A stretch of DNA of 64,000 nt from Bacillus sp. FJAT-29790 (GCF_019039215.1 NZ_JAHNZZ010000001.1:1316668-1380667), one strand, 5' to 3'. Shown: positions 35,237 to 44,904, counted from the stretch's first letter. Numbers and translations: made by a program. Notes: generated by a model from the letters alone, not told the origin.

Positions 35237-35271
35237 AAAAAGTGGGTAGCTTACAATGCTATCCACTTTTT
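35237..35271 (+). terminator. Terminator of the YeiH-family gene
   Basis: AAAAAGTGGGTAGC (35237-35250) pairs with GCTATCCACTTTTT (35258-35271) with one G-T pair. It separates the exporter gene from the LysR gene. Confidence 0.88.
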
Positions 35272-35339
35272 AGAGGTAAATTACTTAATTATCTATTACA
35301 ATAGTAGATAAATTACTTATGGAAGCAAGGAGTTTATCT

Positions 35340-36227
35340 ATGAATCTCGATTATTTAAAAGTATTTTACGTAGCTGCAAATAATAAAAACTTTTCCCAAA
35401 CAGCGAAGGATCTCCATCTTTCACAATCTAGTGTTAGTCTCCAAATTAAACAGTTGGAAGAACAATGGGATTGCCAGTTGTTTGAACGGACAACAAAAAA
35501 AATCTCATTAACCCCTGCTGGTGAAATCTTATATGGGAAAGTAAAAAAGTTATTATCTTTAATGAATGAAACGGAAAACGAGCTTCAAGAATTGAAGGGA
35601 ATTGTGCATGGAGATTTAAAAGTTGGTGCTAGTTTGACAATTGGTGAGTACATCCTGCCTTTTATGTTGGCCGAGTTCAAACACCTTTACCCTAGGGTGA
35701 ATATGTCCTTAAAAGTAGACAACTCTGAACAGATTATCGAAAAGCTTCTTAATCATGAAATAAATTTAGGCTTTATTGAATCAATGCTCTCATATCCGGC
35801 ATTTATACAACTGCCATTTGCTCAAGATGAACTAATAATTATTAGCTCACCACAAAAAAAATTCACACAATCTTCGGAAATAACTATTGATGAATTATTA
35901 ACACTTCCATTCATCATTCGTGAAAAAGGATCCGGAACAAGACAGGTGATGGAAGATGCACTGAGAAAAAATCATGTAGATCCTGAAAAATTAAAAATAA
36001 TTATGGAACTTGAACAAACAGAAGCAATTAAATCTATTGTAGAGGCTGGATTAGGTGTTTCCATCATTTCAAAATCAGCTGTAAAAAAAGAGCTTAAATT
36101 GCAGACGCTGGAACAGTTAACAATTGAAGGGCTTTCCTTATACCGGAATTTCTATATGGTTTACCATGAAGAGGCACTTAAACAAACGAGTAGAAAGTTA
36201 ATGGAATTTATAAAAAAAAAAGCTTAG
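35340..36227 (+). CDS. LysR-family transcriptional regulator (YeiE/CysL-like)
   Basis: The protein of about 295 residues has an N-terminal winged helix with FSQTAKDLHLSQSSVSLQIK near residue 18 and FERTTKKISLTPAGE near residue 46, followed by a periplasmic-binding-type effector domain. The GDLKVGASLTIGEYILPFML stretch near residue 89 is typical of the CysL/YeiE group of LysR proteins that deal with sulfur or one-carbon effectors. Its gene follows a YeiH-family exporter gene, a pairing seen with YeiE/YeiH elsewhere, although here the genes are in tandem. ATG 35340, 8 bases after AAGGAG, is preferred over ATG 35319. Confidence 0.87.
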   Translation: MNLDYLKVFYVAANNKNFSQTAKDLHLSQSSVSLQIKQLEEQWDCQLFERTTKKISLTPAGEILYGKVKKLLSLMNETENELQELKGIVHGDLKVGASLTIGEYILPFMLAEFKHLYPRVNMSLKVDNSEQIIEKLLNHEINLGFIESMLSYPAFIQLPFAQDELIIISSPQKKFTQSSEITIDELLTLPFIIREKGSGTRQVMEDALRKNHVDPEKLKIIMELEQTEAIKSIVEAGLGVSIISKSAVKKELKLQTLEQLTIEGLSLYRNFYMVYHEEALKQTSRKLMEFIKKKA

Positions 36228-36626
36228 ATGACGCATAAACAAGAGAGGACCCATTTTATGAGTCCTCTCACCTTTCATTAAACAATCAATTTGCTTTTCA
36301 ACTTCATACAGTTACATTGAGGGCATGTAATTTAAAGCAAAACCTTAGTTAACCACTGGTTAACCCACCACCCCAATTTTTTGAAAATTCTGATTCAACC
36401 CCCTTTTACCATGTATAAACTTTCCTCAGATAAAAAACATCATTTTTGTCAAATGGAAAGCAAAATCCCTTCAATACTTTCGTTAAATGCAATCATTAGG
36501 AAAATAACTTTCTAAATCAACATAAAATTAACTATTGACTTACTAAATACATCGTGAGAGAATATGTTTTATACATACAACGCAGAATATTCTGAAATAT
36601 ATAAATGAATTTAAGGGGGAAGAAAA
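36228..36626. other. Intergenic region with terminator and 17-bp palindrome
   Basis: GAGAGGAC/GTCCTCTC (36243-36269) is a terminator-like hairpin behind the LysR gene. GTTAACCACTGGTTAAC (36348-36364) is a perfect palindrome and a possible operator of the downstream gene. TTGACT at 36535-36540 may be a -35 element, but no good -10 follows at the right spacing. No gene is seen. Confidence 0.5.
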
Positions 36627-38225
36627 ATGGCAGATCGTCCGGCTGGAAATCCAGCACTTTCTCGTTCAGTTGTTCATGCACCTAATGGCATGGTAGCTTC
36701 TAGCCAACCATTAGCTTCTATGGCTGGACTTCAAATATTACAACGAGGAGGAAACTCATTTGATGCGGCTATTGCAGCAGCAGCGGTACTAGCTGTCGTG
36801 GAACCAATGCAAACAGGTCTTGGAGGAGATATGTTCGCACTTGTTTATAATCAGAAGAACAAAAAAGTAGAGGCTCTAAATGGTAGTGGTCGGGCTCCTT
36901 TTAAAGCGAATAGAGAATATTATTTGTCTCAAGGCTATTCAAAAATGCCATTAACCGGAATATTATCACTTACAACGCCAGGTACTGTAGATGGTTGGGC
37001 GGAAATTCTTGAAAAACATGGGACAATGACATTTGCTGAAGTATTACAACCAGCAATTGAATACGCTGAAAAAGGCTTCCCTGTAACTGAGATCATTGCA
37101 ACACAATGGAAGCGAAGTGAATCCCTGCTTAAGCAAAATAAAGAAGCAAGCGAGTATTACTTAATAAATGGAAAAGCCCCAAGAGAAGGAGATATCTTTA
37201 AAATCCCACAGTTGGCAGATACGTTAAACGCTATTGCGGAAGGTGGAAGAGATGCTTTTTATAAAGGTAAAATTGCTCGTGAAATCGCAACATATGTTGA
37301 AAAGCAAGGTGGTTTTCTCAGCTACGAAGATTTAGCTACACACTCATCTACATGGGTAGAGCCAATTTCAACAAATTATAAAGGCTATGATGTATATCAG
37401 CTTCCTCCGAATGGACAAGGGGTCGTAACACTGTCAATGCTTAATATGTTAGAGAATTTCGACTTAAAAAATATAAAGCATAATTCTTCTGAATATATTC
37501 ACCTTCTTGCAGAGGTAAAAAAATTAGCTTATGCTGATCGGGACTTTTTTATTGCCGATCCTGATTTTGCTCCTGTGCCAGTTGAGAAAATGCTTTGTAA
37601 GGATTATGCCTCAAGCCGATGTCAGCAAATTGACAAATTGCATCCACTTGTGAGTACAGGACCTGGGTTTGAATTAGCTGGTGACACAGTTTATTTATCA
37701 GTAGTTGATAAAGATCGAAACGTGATATCGTTTATTAACAGCCTTTTCACGCCTTTTGGATCTGGGATTGTTGCTGGGGAGACAGGTGTATTTTTACAAA
37801 ATCGGGCTGTAGGATTTTCTTTAGAGGAAAATCATTTAAACACATTAGAACCAGGAAAAAGGTCCCTTCATACGATTATTCCTGCACTTGTATTAAAAGA
37901 TGAACAGCCTTATTTTTCTTTTGGGGTGATGGGTGGAGACATGCAGCCACAAGGTCAGGTGCAAGTACTTCTTAATCACTTGGAATACGGAATGAATGTT
38001 CAAGAAGCAGGAGAAGCTCCTCGTTTTCGTCATCATGAACAAGGAATAGCTTTAGAGTCGAAAATTTCAAGTAAAACAAGGTTAGAGTTAATGGAAAAAG
38101 GTCACCATGTCACCTCTGGCTTAGATTTTTTTGGGGGTTATCAAGGTATACGTATCGATACAAAAACAAATATGTTGCAAGGAGGGTCAGACCCTCGAAA
38201 AGATGGATGTGCTATCGGTTATTAA
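36627..38225 (+). CDS. Gamma-glutamyltransferase family protein, cytoplasmic type (YwrD-like)
   Basis: The 532-residue protein is an N-terminal nucleophile hydrolase of the gamma-glutamyltranspeptidase family. GLQILQRGGNSFDAAIAAA near residue 34, MQTGLGGDMFALVY near residue 62 and SLTTPGTVDGW near residue 112 are conserved. The autoprocessing Thr lies in LAGDTVYLSVVD near residue 352. There is no signal peptide, unlike secreted Ggt, so it resembles Bacillus YwrD. It may hydrolyse gamma-glutamyl compounds, glutathione or acylated amides such as cephalosporin side chains. AAGGGGG precedes the ATG. A long hairpin terminator follows. The substrate is unknown. Confidence 0.87.
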   Translation: MADRPAGNPALSRSVVHAPNGMVASSQPLASMAGLQILQRGGNSFDAAIAAAAVLAVVEPMQTGLGGDMFALVYNQKNKKVEALNGSGRAPFKANREYYLSQGYSKMPLTGILSLTTPGTVDGWAEILEKHGTMTFAEVLQPAIEYAEKGFPVTEIIATQWKRSESLLKQNKEASEYYLINGKAPREGDIFKIPQLADTLNAIAEGGRDAFYKGKIAREIATYVEKQGGFLSYEDLATHSSTWVEPISTNYKGYDVYQLPPNGQGVVTLSMLNMLENFDLKNIKHNSSEYIHLLAEVKKLAYADRDFFIADPDFAPVPVEKMLCKDYASSRCQQIDKLHPLVSTGPGFELAGDTVYLSVVDKDRNVISFINSLFTPFGSGIVAGETGVFLQNRAVGFSLEENHLNTLEPGKRSLHTIIPALVLKDEQPYFSFGVMGGDMQPQGQVQVLLNHLEYGMNVQEAGEAPRFRHHEQGIALESKISSKTRLELMEKGHHVTSGLDFFGGYQGIRIDTKTNMLQGGSDPRKDGCAIGY

Positions 38226-38351
38226 GTACTCAATCTAAAAATTTCTAAATTTTATAAACTAAGGATGCTTATAAAGGTGTAATAAAAATAAATCTAGTAG
38301 GAAGGAATAATGAACTATTATCCTCTTACATCATTATATAGACGGTTCCAT

Positions 38352-38399
38352 AAAGCATGGAGGACAGTGATTTTTTATTTCACTGTCCTCCATGCTTTT
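38352..38399 (+). terminator. Terminator of the gamma-glutamyltransferase gene
   Basis: A 19-bp perfect stem (AAAGCATGGAGGACAGTGA with its complement) with a T-rich loop ends in TTTT. A second hairpin, CTCGAATTTCA/TGAAATTCGAG, lies at 38481-38525. The rest of 38226-38636 shows no gene. Confidence 0.85.
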
Positions 38400-38636
38400 C
38401 TGTCTCTCATTGCCATATTAATTCATAGCACTCTTAATGTCTTTCGTGGAATTCACCATTCCTCACTAGGTAAGTCTTCTTCTCGAATTTCACTTGCCTG
38501 CGTCAACAACCAAAATGAAATTCGAGCTTCAGCACCACCTTAAGGTTCAACACTCCCCACTAATTATAGTAGCATAGCCCCCCCACTTTTGATGTCTGCC
38601 ATTTAACTTATCCTCTCGAATAACGTAAAGTTTCGT

Positions 38637-39878
38637 TCAAGGATTTACCGACAAATGACATAGTGCATCATACAAAACAGTCACTCCTTTTTCTATGTCC
38701 TTCCATGATGTATCTTCTTCTTTACAGTGACTTTTCCCGGCGATACTTGGTACAAAGATCATAGCTGTGTCTGTAATGTTGTTCATATACATCGCATCAT
38801 GACCAGCGCCGCTTACTATGTGTTTGTATGGAATTTCATGTGTTTCACATATTTTCTCAAGGGTATGGACCAATGTTGAGGAGAACTTTACAGGATGTTT
38901 TAACCAAATATCTTCTATAATATAGGACAAATTTGCTTCGGCTACTCGTTTTTTGACGATGGTTTTAATTTCATCAATTATGCTTTCTAGTTTTTCTAGT
39001 TCAGCATGGCGGACATCTATTGAAAATATCGTTTGCCCTGGAACGGCGTTTATTATGCCAGGAATCGCTTGGATTCTACCGACAGTGAGTACCGTTCCAT
39101 CATTTTTGCCTTTTGCATATTCGTGAATTTCTTTTACAATAGTAGCTGCTGTTACGAGTGAGTCTTCTCTCATATGCATAGGGGTTGTTCCTGAGTGGTT
39201 GGATTGACCGTTAATTATTACTTCCATCCAGGAAAAGCCTGATACACCATCTACGATTCCAACAGGTATGTTTTCGGCTTCTAAAATAGGACCTTGTTCA
39301 ATGTGAAATTCAAGAAATGCTTTTATGTTTTTTGCTCTGTTGGATTCCAGTCCTAAAAAGCCTATTTCCTGTAGCTCATTTTTAAAAAGATAGCCATTTA
39401 AATCTTTCCGCTCATAAACAAATTCCTTTGAGAATTCATTTGCAATCACGCCGCTTCCTAGCATTTGAGGAGTAAAACGGGCGCCTTCTTCATTTGTGAA
39501 AGCCACGATTTCTAAAGGGTGCGTAGGTACTATATTTTGTTCAATAATCGATTCAATGACTTCCAGCGCAGCTAATAGACCTAACGTACCATCAAACTTC
39601 CCACCCTTAGGAACGGTATCGATATGAGAGCCAGTTAAAACAGCAGGCTTCTTTTTGTCGCTTCCTTCCAGCCTTCCATAAATATTGCCGATATCGTCAT
39701 AACGGGTTTGTAGACCTATATCTTGCATCCATTGTATTAAAAGTTCTCTTGCTACCTTATCTTCTTTTGATAAGGCGAGCCTTGTTATTCCACCATTATC
39801 TGTTTGTCCAATAGAAGCCATTTGAACTATTCTAGACTTTAACCTCTCAATATTTATTCCTTTCTGCTGGGTTTTCAT
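38637..39878 (-). CDS. M20-family amidase, hydantoinase/carbamoylase type
   Basis: The protein of about 413 residues is a zinc-dependent exopeptidase-like enzyme of the N-carbamoyl-L-amino-acid hydrolase/allantoate amidohydrolase/beta-ureidopropionase group. Metal-binding motifs are LTGSHIDTVPKGGKFDGTLG near residue 84, FTNEEGARF near residue 120 and LEFHIEQGP near residue 186; GAGHDAMYM lies near residue 361. It would hydrolyse a carbamoyl or acyl amide. It is the last gene behind an ABC transporter and an amidohydrolase gene (8-57 bp gaps), so it probably finishes breakdown of an imported amide or ring compound. ATG 39878 with GGAGG upstream is preferred over the longer frame from 39926. 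Confidence 0.85.
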   Translation of the reverse strand: MKTQQKGINIERLKSRIVQMASIGQTDNGGITRLALSKEDKVARELLIQWMQDIGLQTRYDDIGNIYGRLEGSDKKKPAVLTGSHIDTVPKGGKFDGTLGLLAALEVIESIIEQNIVPTHPLEIVAFTNEEGARFTPQMLGSGVIANEFSKEFVYERKDLNGYLFKNELQEIGFLGLESNRAKNIKAFLEFHIEQGPILEAENIPVGIVDGVSGFSWMEVIINGQSNHSGTTPMHMREDSLVTAATIVKEIHEYAKGKNDGTVLTVGRIQAIPGIINAVPGQTIFSIDVRHAELEKLESIIDEIKTIVKKRVAEANLSYIIEDIWLKHPVKFSSTLVHTLEKICETHEIPYKHIVSGAGHDAMYMNNITDTAMIFVPSIAGKSHCKEEDTSWKDIEKGVTVLYDALCHLSVNP

Positions 39879-39934
39879 TCCATACCTCCATTTTAAGAAT
39901 GCTTGTAGATTAAAGTAGAAGCACAAACTTATAC

Positions 39935-41596
39935 TTACGACAGTACTTTCACTCTATTTTCCCAAACAACCTTCCCATCAATTATGGTTGCTAGAACCGG
40001 AATGTCCTTTATTTCTTCTGTTGGACAAGTTAATGGATTCTTGGCCAATACAGCAAAGTCTGCTCTTTTGCCTACTTCAATCGTTCCTTTTTCTTTTTCT
40101 TCAAAATTTAGTTCAGCCCCATAAATAGTCATTGATTTCAACGCTGTTAACACATCTATTTTCTGATCTTCTCCTAACACATTTCCGTTTCTTGTTACTC
40201 GATTTACGGCCGCCCAAACAGAGAATAGGGGTGAGATCGGTGTTATTGGACAATCGGAATGCAGTGTAAACAATAAATCTAGTTCAACCGCTTCGGCTAA
40301 TGGGTTAATGCGTGAAGCGCGCTCTTGCCCTAAGAAAATGTCACGGTGCCGGTCCCCCCAAAAATAGACGTGATTAATAAAGAAAGAGGCGGCAATACCG
40401 AGCTGTTTCATTGTTTCCAAGTCATTAAAGCTTGCTGTCTGCACATGTTCGATACGGTGGCGATGATCTTCTCTTGGACTACCTTTTATCGCTTCCCCAA
40501 GGCCAGTAATATTAGACTCGATAGCCCGGTCCCCATTGCCGTGTATCGCGATGCGGAAACCTCTGTTATGCAAGTCCAATATTTCTTTATTGAACGCTTC
40601 TTGTTCGTTCAATAGTTCACCATATTCAGTGCTTTTGCTGTAATAAGGTTCTCTTAGCGCCGCTGTAAATCCTTGAATAGAGCCATCTTGGAACAGTTTG
40701 GCACTATCAAGTTGTATACGATTATTTGATTTTTTCTTCAATTCATCATTTAGCTGCTCTGCTGTGTAGTTAGCAAACGGGCCGTCTTCCCGTAACAGAT
40801 GATTTAAAATCATCAATCTCATCTTCATCGGATTTCTACCAGAATTGGCCGCTGATAAATGGGCATCAAGTTCAGATGGTCCTTTATCGAGACCAACCCC
40901 AGCATCCGTACAAGTTGTTATGCCCTGAGCTAAATATACTTCTGCTCCCTTGGCGATATTCTCGATACTCTCTTCATTGCTAGGAACAGGTAAAATTGGA
41001 AAAATCATTTCCAATGCCGGTATTTCATGAACCACACCATCTAGCCTACCTTCTTCATCCCGCCCAAAAAAGCCGCCGGAAGGGTTTAACGTAGCTTCTG
41101 TAATTCCAGCTATCTCCAACGCTTTAGAGTTTACGGTAGCAAAATGTCCGGAGATATGTCTAATAAAGACAGGATTATTTGGCGCAACTTTATCTAAATC
41201 TGCTCTCATTGGATGCCTTTTTTCTTCTAGTAATGTATCGTCATACCCCCAGCCCATGATCCACTGTCCTGAAGCCGTCTTTTCCACTTTTTCACGGACT
41301 TTTTGTAAAATGTCATCAATATTTGTAGTAAGAGGTGAACGACAATCGAGAAAATTTAACATTTCCCCATACATTAATAAATGGCTATGTGTATCAATGA
41401 ATCCAGGAAGAAGTGTCGCTCCGTTTAAATCAATTTCTTGTGTGTTTGAATCAATAATGTATCCTTCAGTGTCAGGCTCACATTCAAAAAATAGCTTCGC
41501 AATATTTCCGTTGGATACAATCAGTGATTTTGCAATGGTATTACTTTTATCCAAAGTTACAATATTTCCGTTTTTTATGATCAGATCAATATTCAT
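39935..41596 (-). CDS. Amidohydrolase family protein (YtcJ-like, amidohydrolase 3)
   Basis: The 553-residue protein is an amidohydrolase of the YtcJ branch. GATLLPGFIDTHSHLLMYG near residue 59 carries the HxH metal site; WIMGWGYDDTLL near residue 111, GHFATVNSKALEIAG near residue 150, AIHGNGDRAIE near residue 349, HRIEHVQTA near residue 374 and LHSDCPITP near residue 446 follow. YtcJ-type enzymes hydrolyse C-N bonds of formamides or similar compounds, but few are characterised. It is followed closely by the M20 carbamoylase-type gene. A weak terminator separates it from the ABC transporter genes, so co-expression with them is possible, not certain. Confidence 0.85.
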   Translation of the reverse strand: MNIDLIIKNGNIVTLDKSNTIAKSLIVSNGNIAKLFFECEPDTEGYIIDSNTQEIDLNGATLLPGFIDTHSHLLMYGEMLNFLDCRSPLTTNIDDILQKVREKVEKTASGQWIMGWGYDDTLLEEKRHPMRADLDKVAPNNPVFIRHISGHFATVNSKALEIAGITEATLNPSGGFFGRDEEGRLDGVVHEIPALEMIFPILPVPSNEESIENIAKGAEVYLAQGITTCTDAGVGLDKGPSELDAHLSAANSGRNPMKMRLMILNHLLREDGPFANYTAEQLNDELKKKSNNRIQLDSAKLFQDGSIQGFTAALREPYYSKSTEYGELLNEQEAFNKEILDLHNRGFRIAIHGNGDRAIESNITGLGEAIKGSPREDHRHRIEHVQTASFNDLETMKQLGIAASFFINHVYFWGDRHRDIFLGQERASRINPLAEAVELDLLFTLHSDCPITPISPLFSVWAAVNRVTRNGNVLGEDQKIDVLTALKSMTIYGAELNFEEKEKGTIEVGKRADFAVLAKNPLTCPTEEIKDIPVLATIIDGKVVWENRVKVLS

Positions 41597-41907
41597 TTTT
41601 ATGGCTCCTTTATTTATATATTATTAATGCGTACAGGGACAGGATGTTCCCCGCAAATTTAGACATCCTTATAATAAAGAACCGTGTAGAAATGAAATTA
41701 ACTACACGGCTAACTTAGAAAAATTGAATATTATTAACTCTGGCTAGATTATCCTCTATTGAATAGCATGTTTTTTCAACCTAATGATAGAGGATGGATT
41801 GGGTGTATCCCTGGATAAAAATACGTGCTTTGGAAGAAAATCCGCATGACTTTAACCAAGGATACGAGATGAGATGAGATGAAGATGTGCACTTGAAAAC
41901 TTGCAGG
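41597..41907. other. Intergenic region between the ABC operon and the amidohydrolase gene
   Basis: CCGTGTAG/CTACACGG (41682-41709) forms a terminator-like hairpin on the minus strand with a T-rich tail, and ATCCTCTAT/ATAGAGGAT (41751-41796) a second stem. A short GAGAT tandem repeat lies at 41867-41883. No gene is seen. GGAGCC upstream of ATG 41596 is the amidohydrolase ribosome binding site. Confidence 0.45.
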
Positions 41908-42681
41908 CTAATGGGATGACTTTACTTCCTCCTGAATTTGCTTTAAAATAGCCGCTTTGTAATAAAGAAATTCTGGCGTTGTGATTACATCAATTGCTCG
42001 TGGTCGTGAAATGTCGATCGCATACTCTTGTTTTATAAGGCCAGGATTTCGTGACATCACGCCTATTCGGTCGCCGATAAAAATGGCTTCATCGATATCA
42101 TGTGTGATAAAGAGGATCGTCGTATGGAATTGCTCCCACACATCCATAACTAATTCTTGCATCAGTGACCGAGTTTGAGCATCTAGTGCGGCAAAGGGTT
42201 CATCCATAAGTAGAACAGTTGGATCATTGACTAGTGCTCTTGCAATCGAAACGCGCTGCTGCATCCCTCCTGAAAGCTCGTGGGGAAAATGTTTTTCAAA
42301 CCCTTTTAATCCAACAGCTTCGATAAATTTCGATGATTTTTCTTTCATTTCTTCAGATGAAGCTTTCTTCATCCGCAGTCCAAACACGACATTTTCATAG
42401 ACAGTTAACCAAGGAAATAGATTGGGAGTTTGGAACACAACCGCTCTATCTGGGCCTATACTTTTTACTATTTCTTGATTTACTGATACTTTCCCTCTTG
42501 TCGGACTTTCAAAGCCGGCCAGCAATTTAAGAATTGTACTTTTTCCGCAACCACTCGGACCTAATAGACAATAAATTTCTCCTTTGTTTATTGTTAAATC
42601 GATATTATCCAGAACGTGAGTCTGTTTACGATCTGATGAAAAGATCATATCAATATTTTGCATGATTATTTGTGATGGCAT
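41908..42681 (-). CDS. tauB: ABC transporter ATP-binding protein, taurine/sulfonate/nitrate type
   Basis: The 257-residue ATPase has Walker A GPSGCGKST near residue 42, signature LSGGMQQRVSIARA near residue 136 and Walker B LLMDEPFAALD near residue 160, all intact. The SsuB/TauB/NrtD-like sequence fits the permease and lipoprotein genes just upstream in the same operon. It would power import of a sulfonate or related anion. The taurine assignment rests on the promoter shared with the taurine catabolic genes rather than on the protein itself. AAGGGGGGAG precedes the ATG. The 12-bp gap to the permease gene indicates co-translation. Confidence 0.82.
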   Translation of the reverse strand: MPSQIIMQNIDMIFSSDRKQTHVLDNIDLTINKGEIYCLLGPSGCGKSTILKLLAGFESPTRGKVSVNQEIVKSIGPDRAVVFQTPNLFPWLTVYENVVFGLRMKKASSEEMKEKSSKFIEAVGLKGFEKHFPHELSGGMQQRVSIARALVNDPTVLLMDEPFAALDAQTRSLMQELVMDVWEQFHTTILFITHDIDEAIFIGDRIGVMSRNPGLIKQEYAIDISRPRAIDVITTPEFLYYKAAILKQIQEEVKSSH

Positions 42682-42693
42682 AATTCTCCCCCC

Positions 42694-43509
42694 TTATTTC
42701 CCGCTCCAATGGCAGCTTTTCTTTTCAATGATAGAAATGATATTTTCGAGGATTAATCCGATTAATCCAATAAGGACTATGCCAACATAAACAACAGGCA
42801 TTCTAAAGAAAGTAGCAGCATCCATAATCATATAGCCTAAGCCTTCTTGTGCAGCCATAAGTTCCGCAGCAACAACAATAGCCCAGCTGACAGCCAGTCC
42901 AGCTTTTAATCCTGTCATGATCGAAGGAAGTGTGGCTGGAAAGATAACTTTTCTAAACAATTGAATTCGATTCGCCCCAAGGTTCTTAGCCGCCTGGATG
43001 AGCCCATTTGGGATCGTCTTCACACCACTGTACGTATTTAAAACGATATACAAAAAGGCTGACATGAAAATAAGTGTTACCCTTGCAACCTCACCAATTC
43101 CGAACCACATAATAAACAGCGGTAAAAAGGCAATCGCCGGTATCGGACGAATAACTGCAAATAAAGGGCTTAATATCGCAGAAACATATTTATTCATCCC
43201 CATCCATAAACCAATTGGGATTGCTAGTCCTACAGCTATAAGGTAGCCTCCAATCGTTCTGAATAAACTTGATACAATATGCGCCGTTAAGCTCGACCCT
43301 ACATATCCATCAGTAAATAACATTCCCATAGTGGTGATAATTTCCAATGGTGAAACGAGATATTTCTCTCCAACCGCACTAGAAACCAACCACCATAGTA
43401 GAAGCATAACTAGAGGTGCGCAAACGCTTACAATTCGTTCTGGTGACCACTTTTGCCTTTTCACCTTTATTGGGATTGCAGTATTAGACTGAACTGTCGT
43501 TCTGTTCAT
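42694..43509 (-). CDS. tauC: ABC transporter permease, taurine/sulfonate type
   Basis: The 271-residue protein has six membrane spans and the BPD-transp-1 EAA loop near residue 185 (AAKNLGANRIQLFRKVIFPA). The N-terminal part PERIVSVCAPLVMLLLWWLV and the GLGYMIMDAATFF segment near residue 223 are typical of SsuC/TauC permeases. It forms the membrane channel for the adjacent ATPase and lipoprotein. The operon order lipoprotein-permease-ATPase is standard. A GAGAGGAAG lies about 12 bases before the ATG, which is slightly distant. Confidence 0.85.
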   Translation of the reverse strand: MNRTTVQSNTAIPIKVKRQKWSPERIVSVCAPLVMLLLWWLVSSAVGEKYLVSPLEIITTMGMLFTDGYVGSSLTAHIVSSLFRTIGGYLIAVGLAIPIGLWMGMNKYVSAILSPLFAVIRPIPAIAFLPLFIMWFGIGEVARVTLIFMSAFLYIVLNTYSGVKTIPNGLIQAAKNLGANRIQLFRKVIFPATLPSIMTGLKAGLAVSWAIVVAAELMAAQEGLGYMIMDAATFFRMPVVYVGIVLIGLIGLILENIISIIEKKSCHWSGK

Positions 43510-43542
43510 CTTTCTACTTCACTTCCTCTCTATGGATATTAT

Positions 43543-44580
43543 TTAATTTTGTAGCTTTTCAACAAACGAGCCGTTTATATGCTGGTTTACATTAGGTAAT
43601 TGACTGATTTTATCTCTCTCTTTTAAAAATTCCGCTAATTTATTCAGAACTTTTGCTAGGCCTTCATTCTGATTAATCGCTTGCGGATTCATCGAAAATT
43701 GATAATCAGTCTCCCACATTTTCTGAAGGGTTGGAAACGCAGAGTTGGTAATAACAGACTCCGCTTCTTGTTTCTCTAGTGCCAGTGCTTCTTGCAATAT
43801 CTTGACTGATTTCTCTTTATCATTGTGAATAATCTCGTTTGCATCCGATAAACCTTTTAGAAAAGCTTGTACGGCCTCTGGATTTTTCTCAATCCAATCA
43901 TTGTGTGCCATCCAGACCCCACAGGCTCCAATACCAATCTCTTTATCCCTGACGACCACTTTCCCACCTGCTGTAACCAGTTTGCTGGCCCAAGGATCCC
44001 ATACCCAAACACCATCGACATCCCCTTTCATGAATGCCGGGATGATTGTAGTTATATCAAGATCGAGGATCGTTAACTCATCCGGTTTTAATCCGACTTG
44101 CTTTAGTCCATGCATCATGGCATATTCTGCTGAACTTCCTCTTAAAACAGAAATCCTTTTGCCTTTAATATCTTCAAGCTTGTTAATCCCACTGTTCGCA
44201 TTAACGACTAATGCTTCTCCTCCCGAGGACTCAACTTCTACCCCAATAATGCTAACCGGAAGATTTTCCGCCATAGCAATAACCGCCGGCGGGTTCCCCA
44301 TGTAAGCTACATCTATACTTCCGCTATTAAAAGCGGCGAACATCGGAGGACCTGCCGTGAATTTTGTATATTCAGGTTGAAGGCTATTTTTCTCAAACAA
44401 TTTTTCTTTTTGAGCAACATAGAACGGTACTTCTACACTGGGTTGCCAGCCGATCTTTACCGTATGATTTTGATTATTTTCTTCTTTGGAGGATACTGTT
44501 TCATTTGATGTACACCCTACTAAAGAACCGAAACCCAATAACAAAATGATCCAAATAGAGATGAATCTATATTTCTTCAT
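43543..44580 (-). CDS. tauA: ABC transporter substrate-binding lipoprotein, taurine/sulfonate type
   Basis: A signal peptide ends in the lipobox LVGC near residue 24. The mature part is an SsuA/TauA/NMT1-like binding protein: KIGWQPSVEVPFYVAQKEKL near residue 42, AFNSGSIDVAYMGNPPAVIA near residue 79 and VDGVWVWDPWASKL near residue 192 are typical of TauA-type proteins. It would bind taurine or another sulfonate outside the membrane. The frame opens at 44619, but ATG 44580 has AGGGGG upstream and begins the signal peptide. Its promoter (44905-44933) is a diverged copy of the ald promoter. The ligand is inferred from that. Confidence 0.85.
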   Translation of the reverse strand: MKKYRFISIWIILLLGFGSLVGCTSNETVSSKEENNQNHTVKIGWQPSVEVPFYVAQKEKLFEKNSLQPEYTKFTAGPPMFAAFNSGSIDVAYMGNPPAVIAMAENLPVSIIGVEVESSGGEALVVNANSGINKLEDIKGKRISVLRGSSAEYAMMHGLKQVGLKPDELTILDLDITTIIPAFMKGDVDGVWVWDPWASKLVTAGGKVVVRDKEIGIGACGVWMAHNDWIEKNPEAVQAFLKGLSDANEIIHNDKEKSVKILQEALALEKQEAESVITNSAFPTLQKMWETDYQFSMNPQAINQNEGLAKVLNKLAEFLKERDKISQLPNVNQHINGSFVEKLQN

Positions 44581-44904
44581 TTCAATCCCCCTGTGAAATT
44601 TAATGTTTTTCATAGACAAAAACGCGGATAAGTTAATGACTATGTATATTCTTTAAACAAGGAATAAGGGATGTGCCTTTGATAGTGTTCCTCTTTCATG
44701 TAAAAGACGGTACTTTTTTAAAAATGTAAGATGTAATATTTTGAAGCGTTGATGTGGGAACATAGCGGTGATCTTACTTTCAAAAGGAATTTATACGGTT
44801 TTTTGTAAAAACTGCATAGAAGGCATTCCCCCTTTACTTAATATTTAACAACGTTATCCTGACATCGTATCATACGGCCCAGCACTGAATTCAGCCTTAG
44901 TTGA

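Noticed and set aside
38310..38543. 77-codon plus-strand frame after the gamma-glutamyltransferase gene
   Set aside because: It runs through a perfect terminator hairpin and has no family resemblance.
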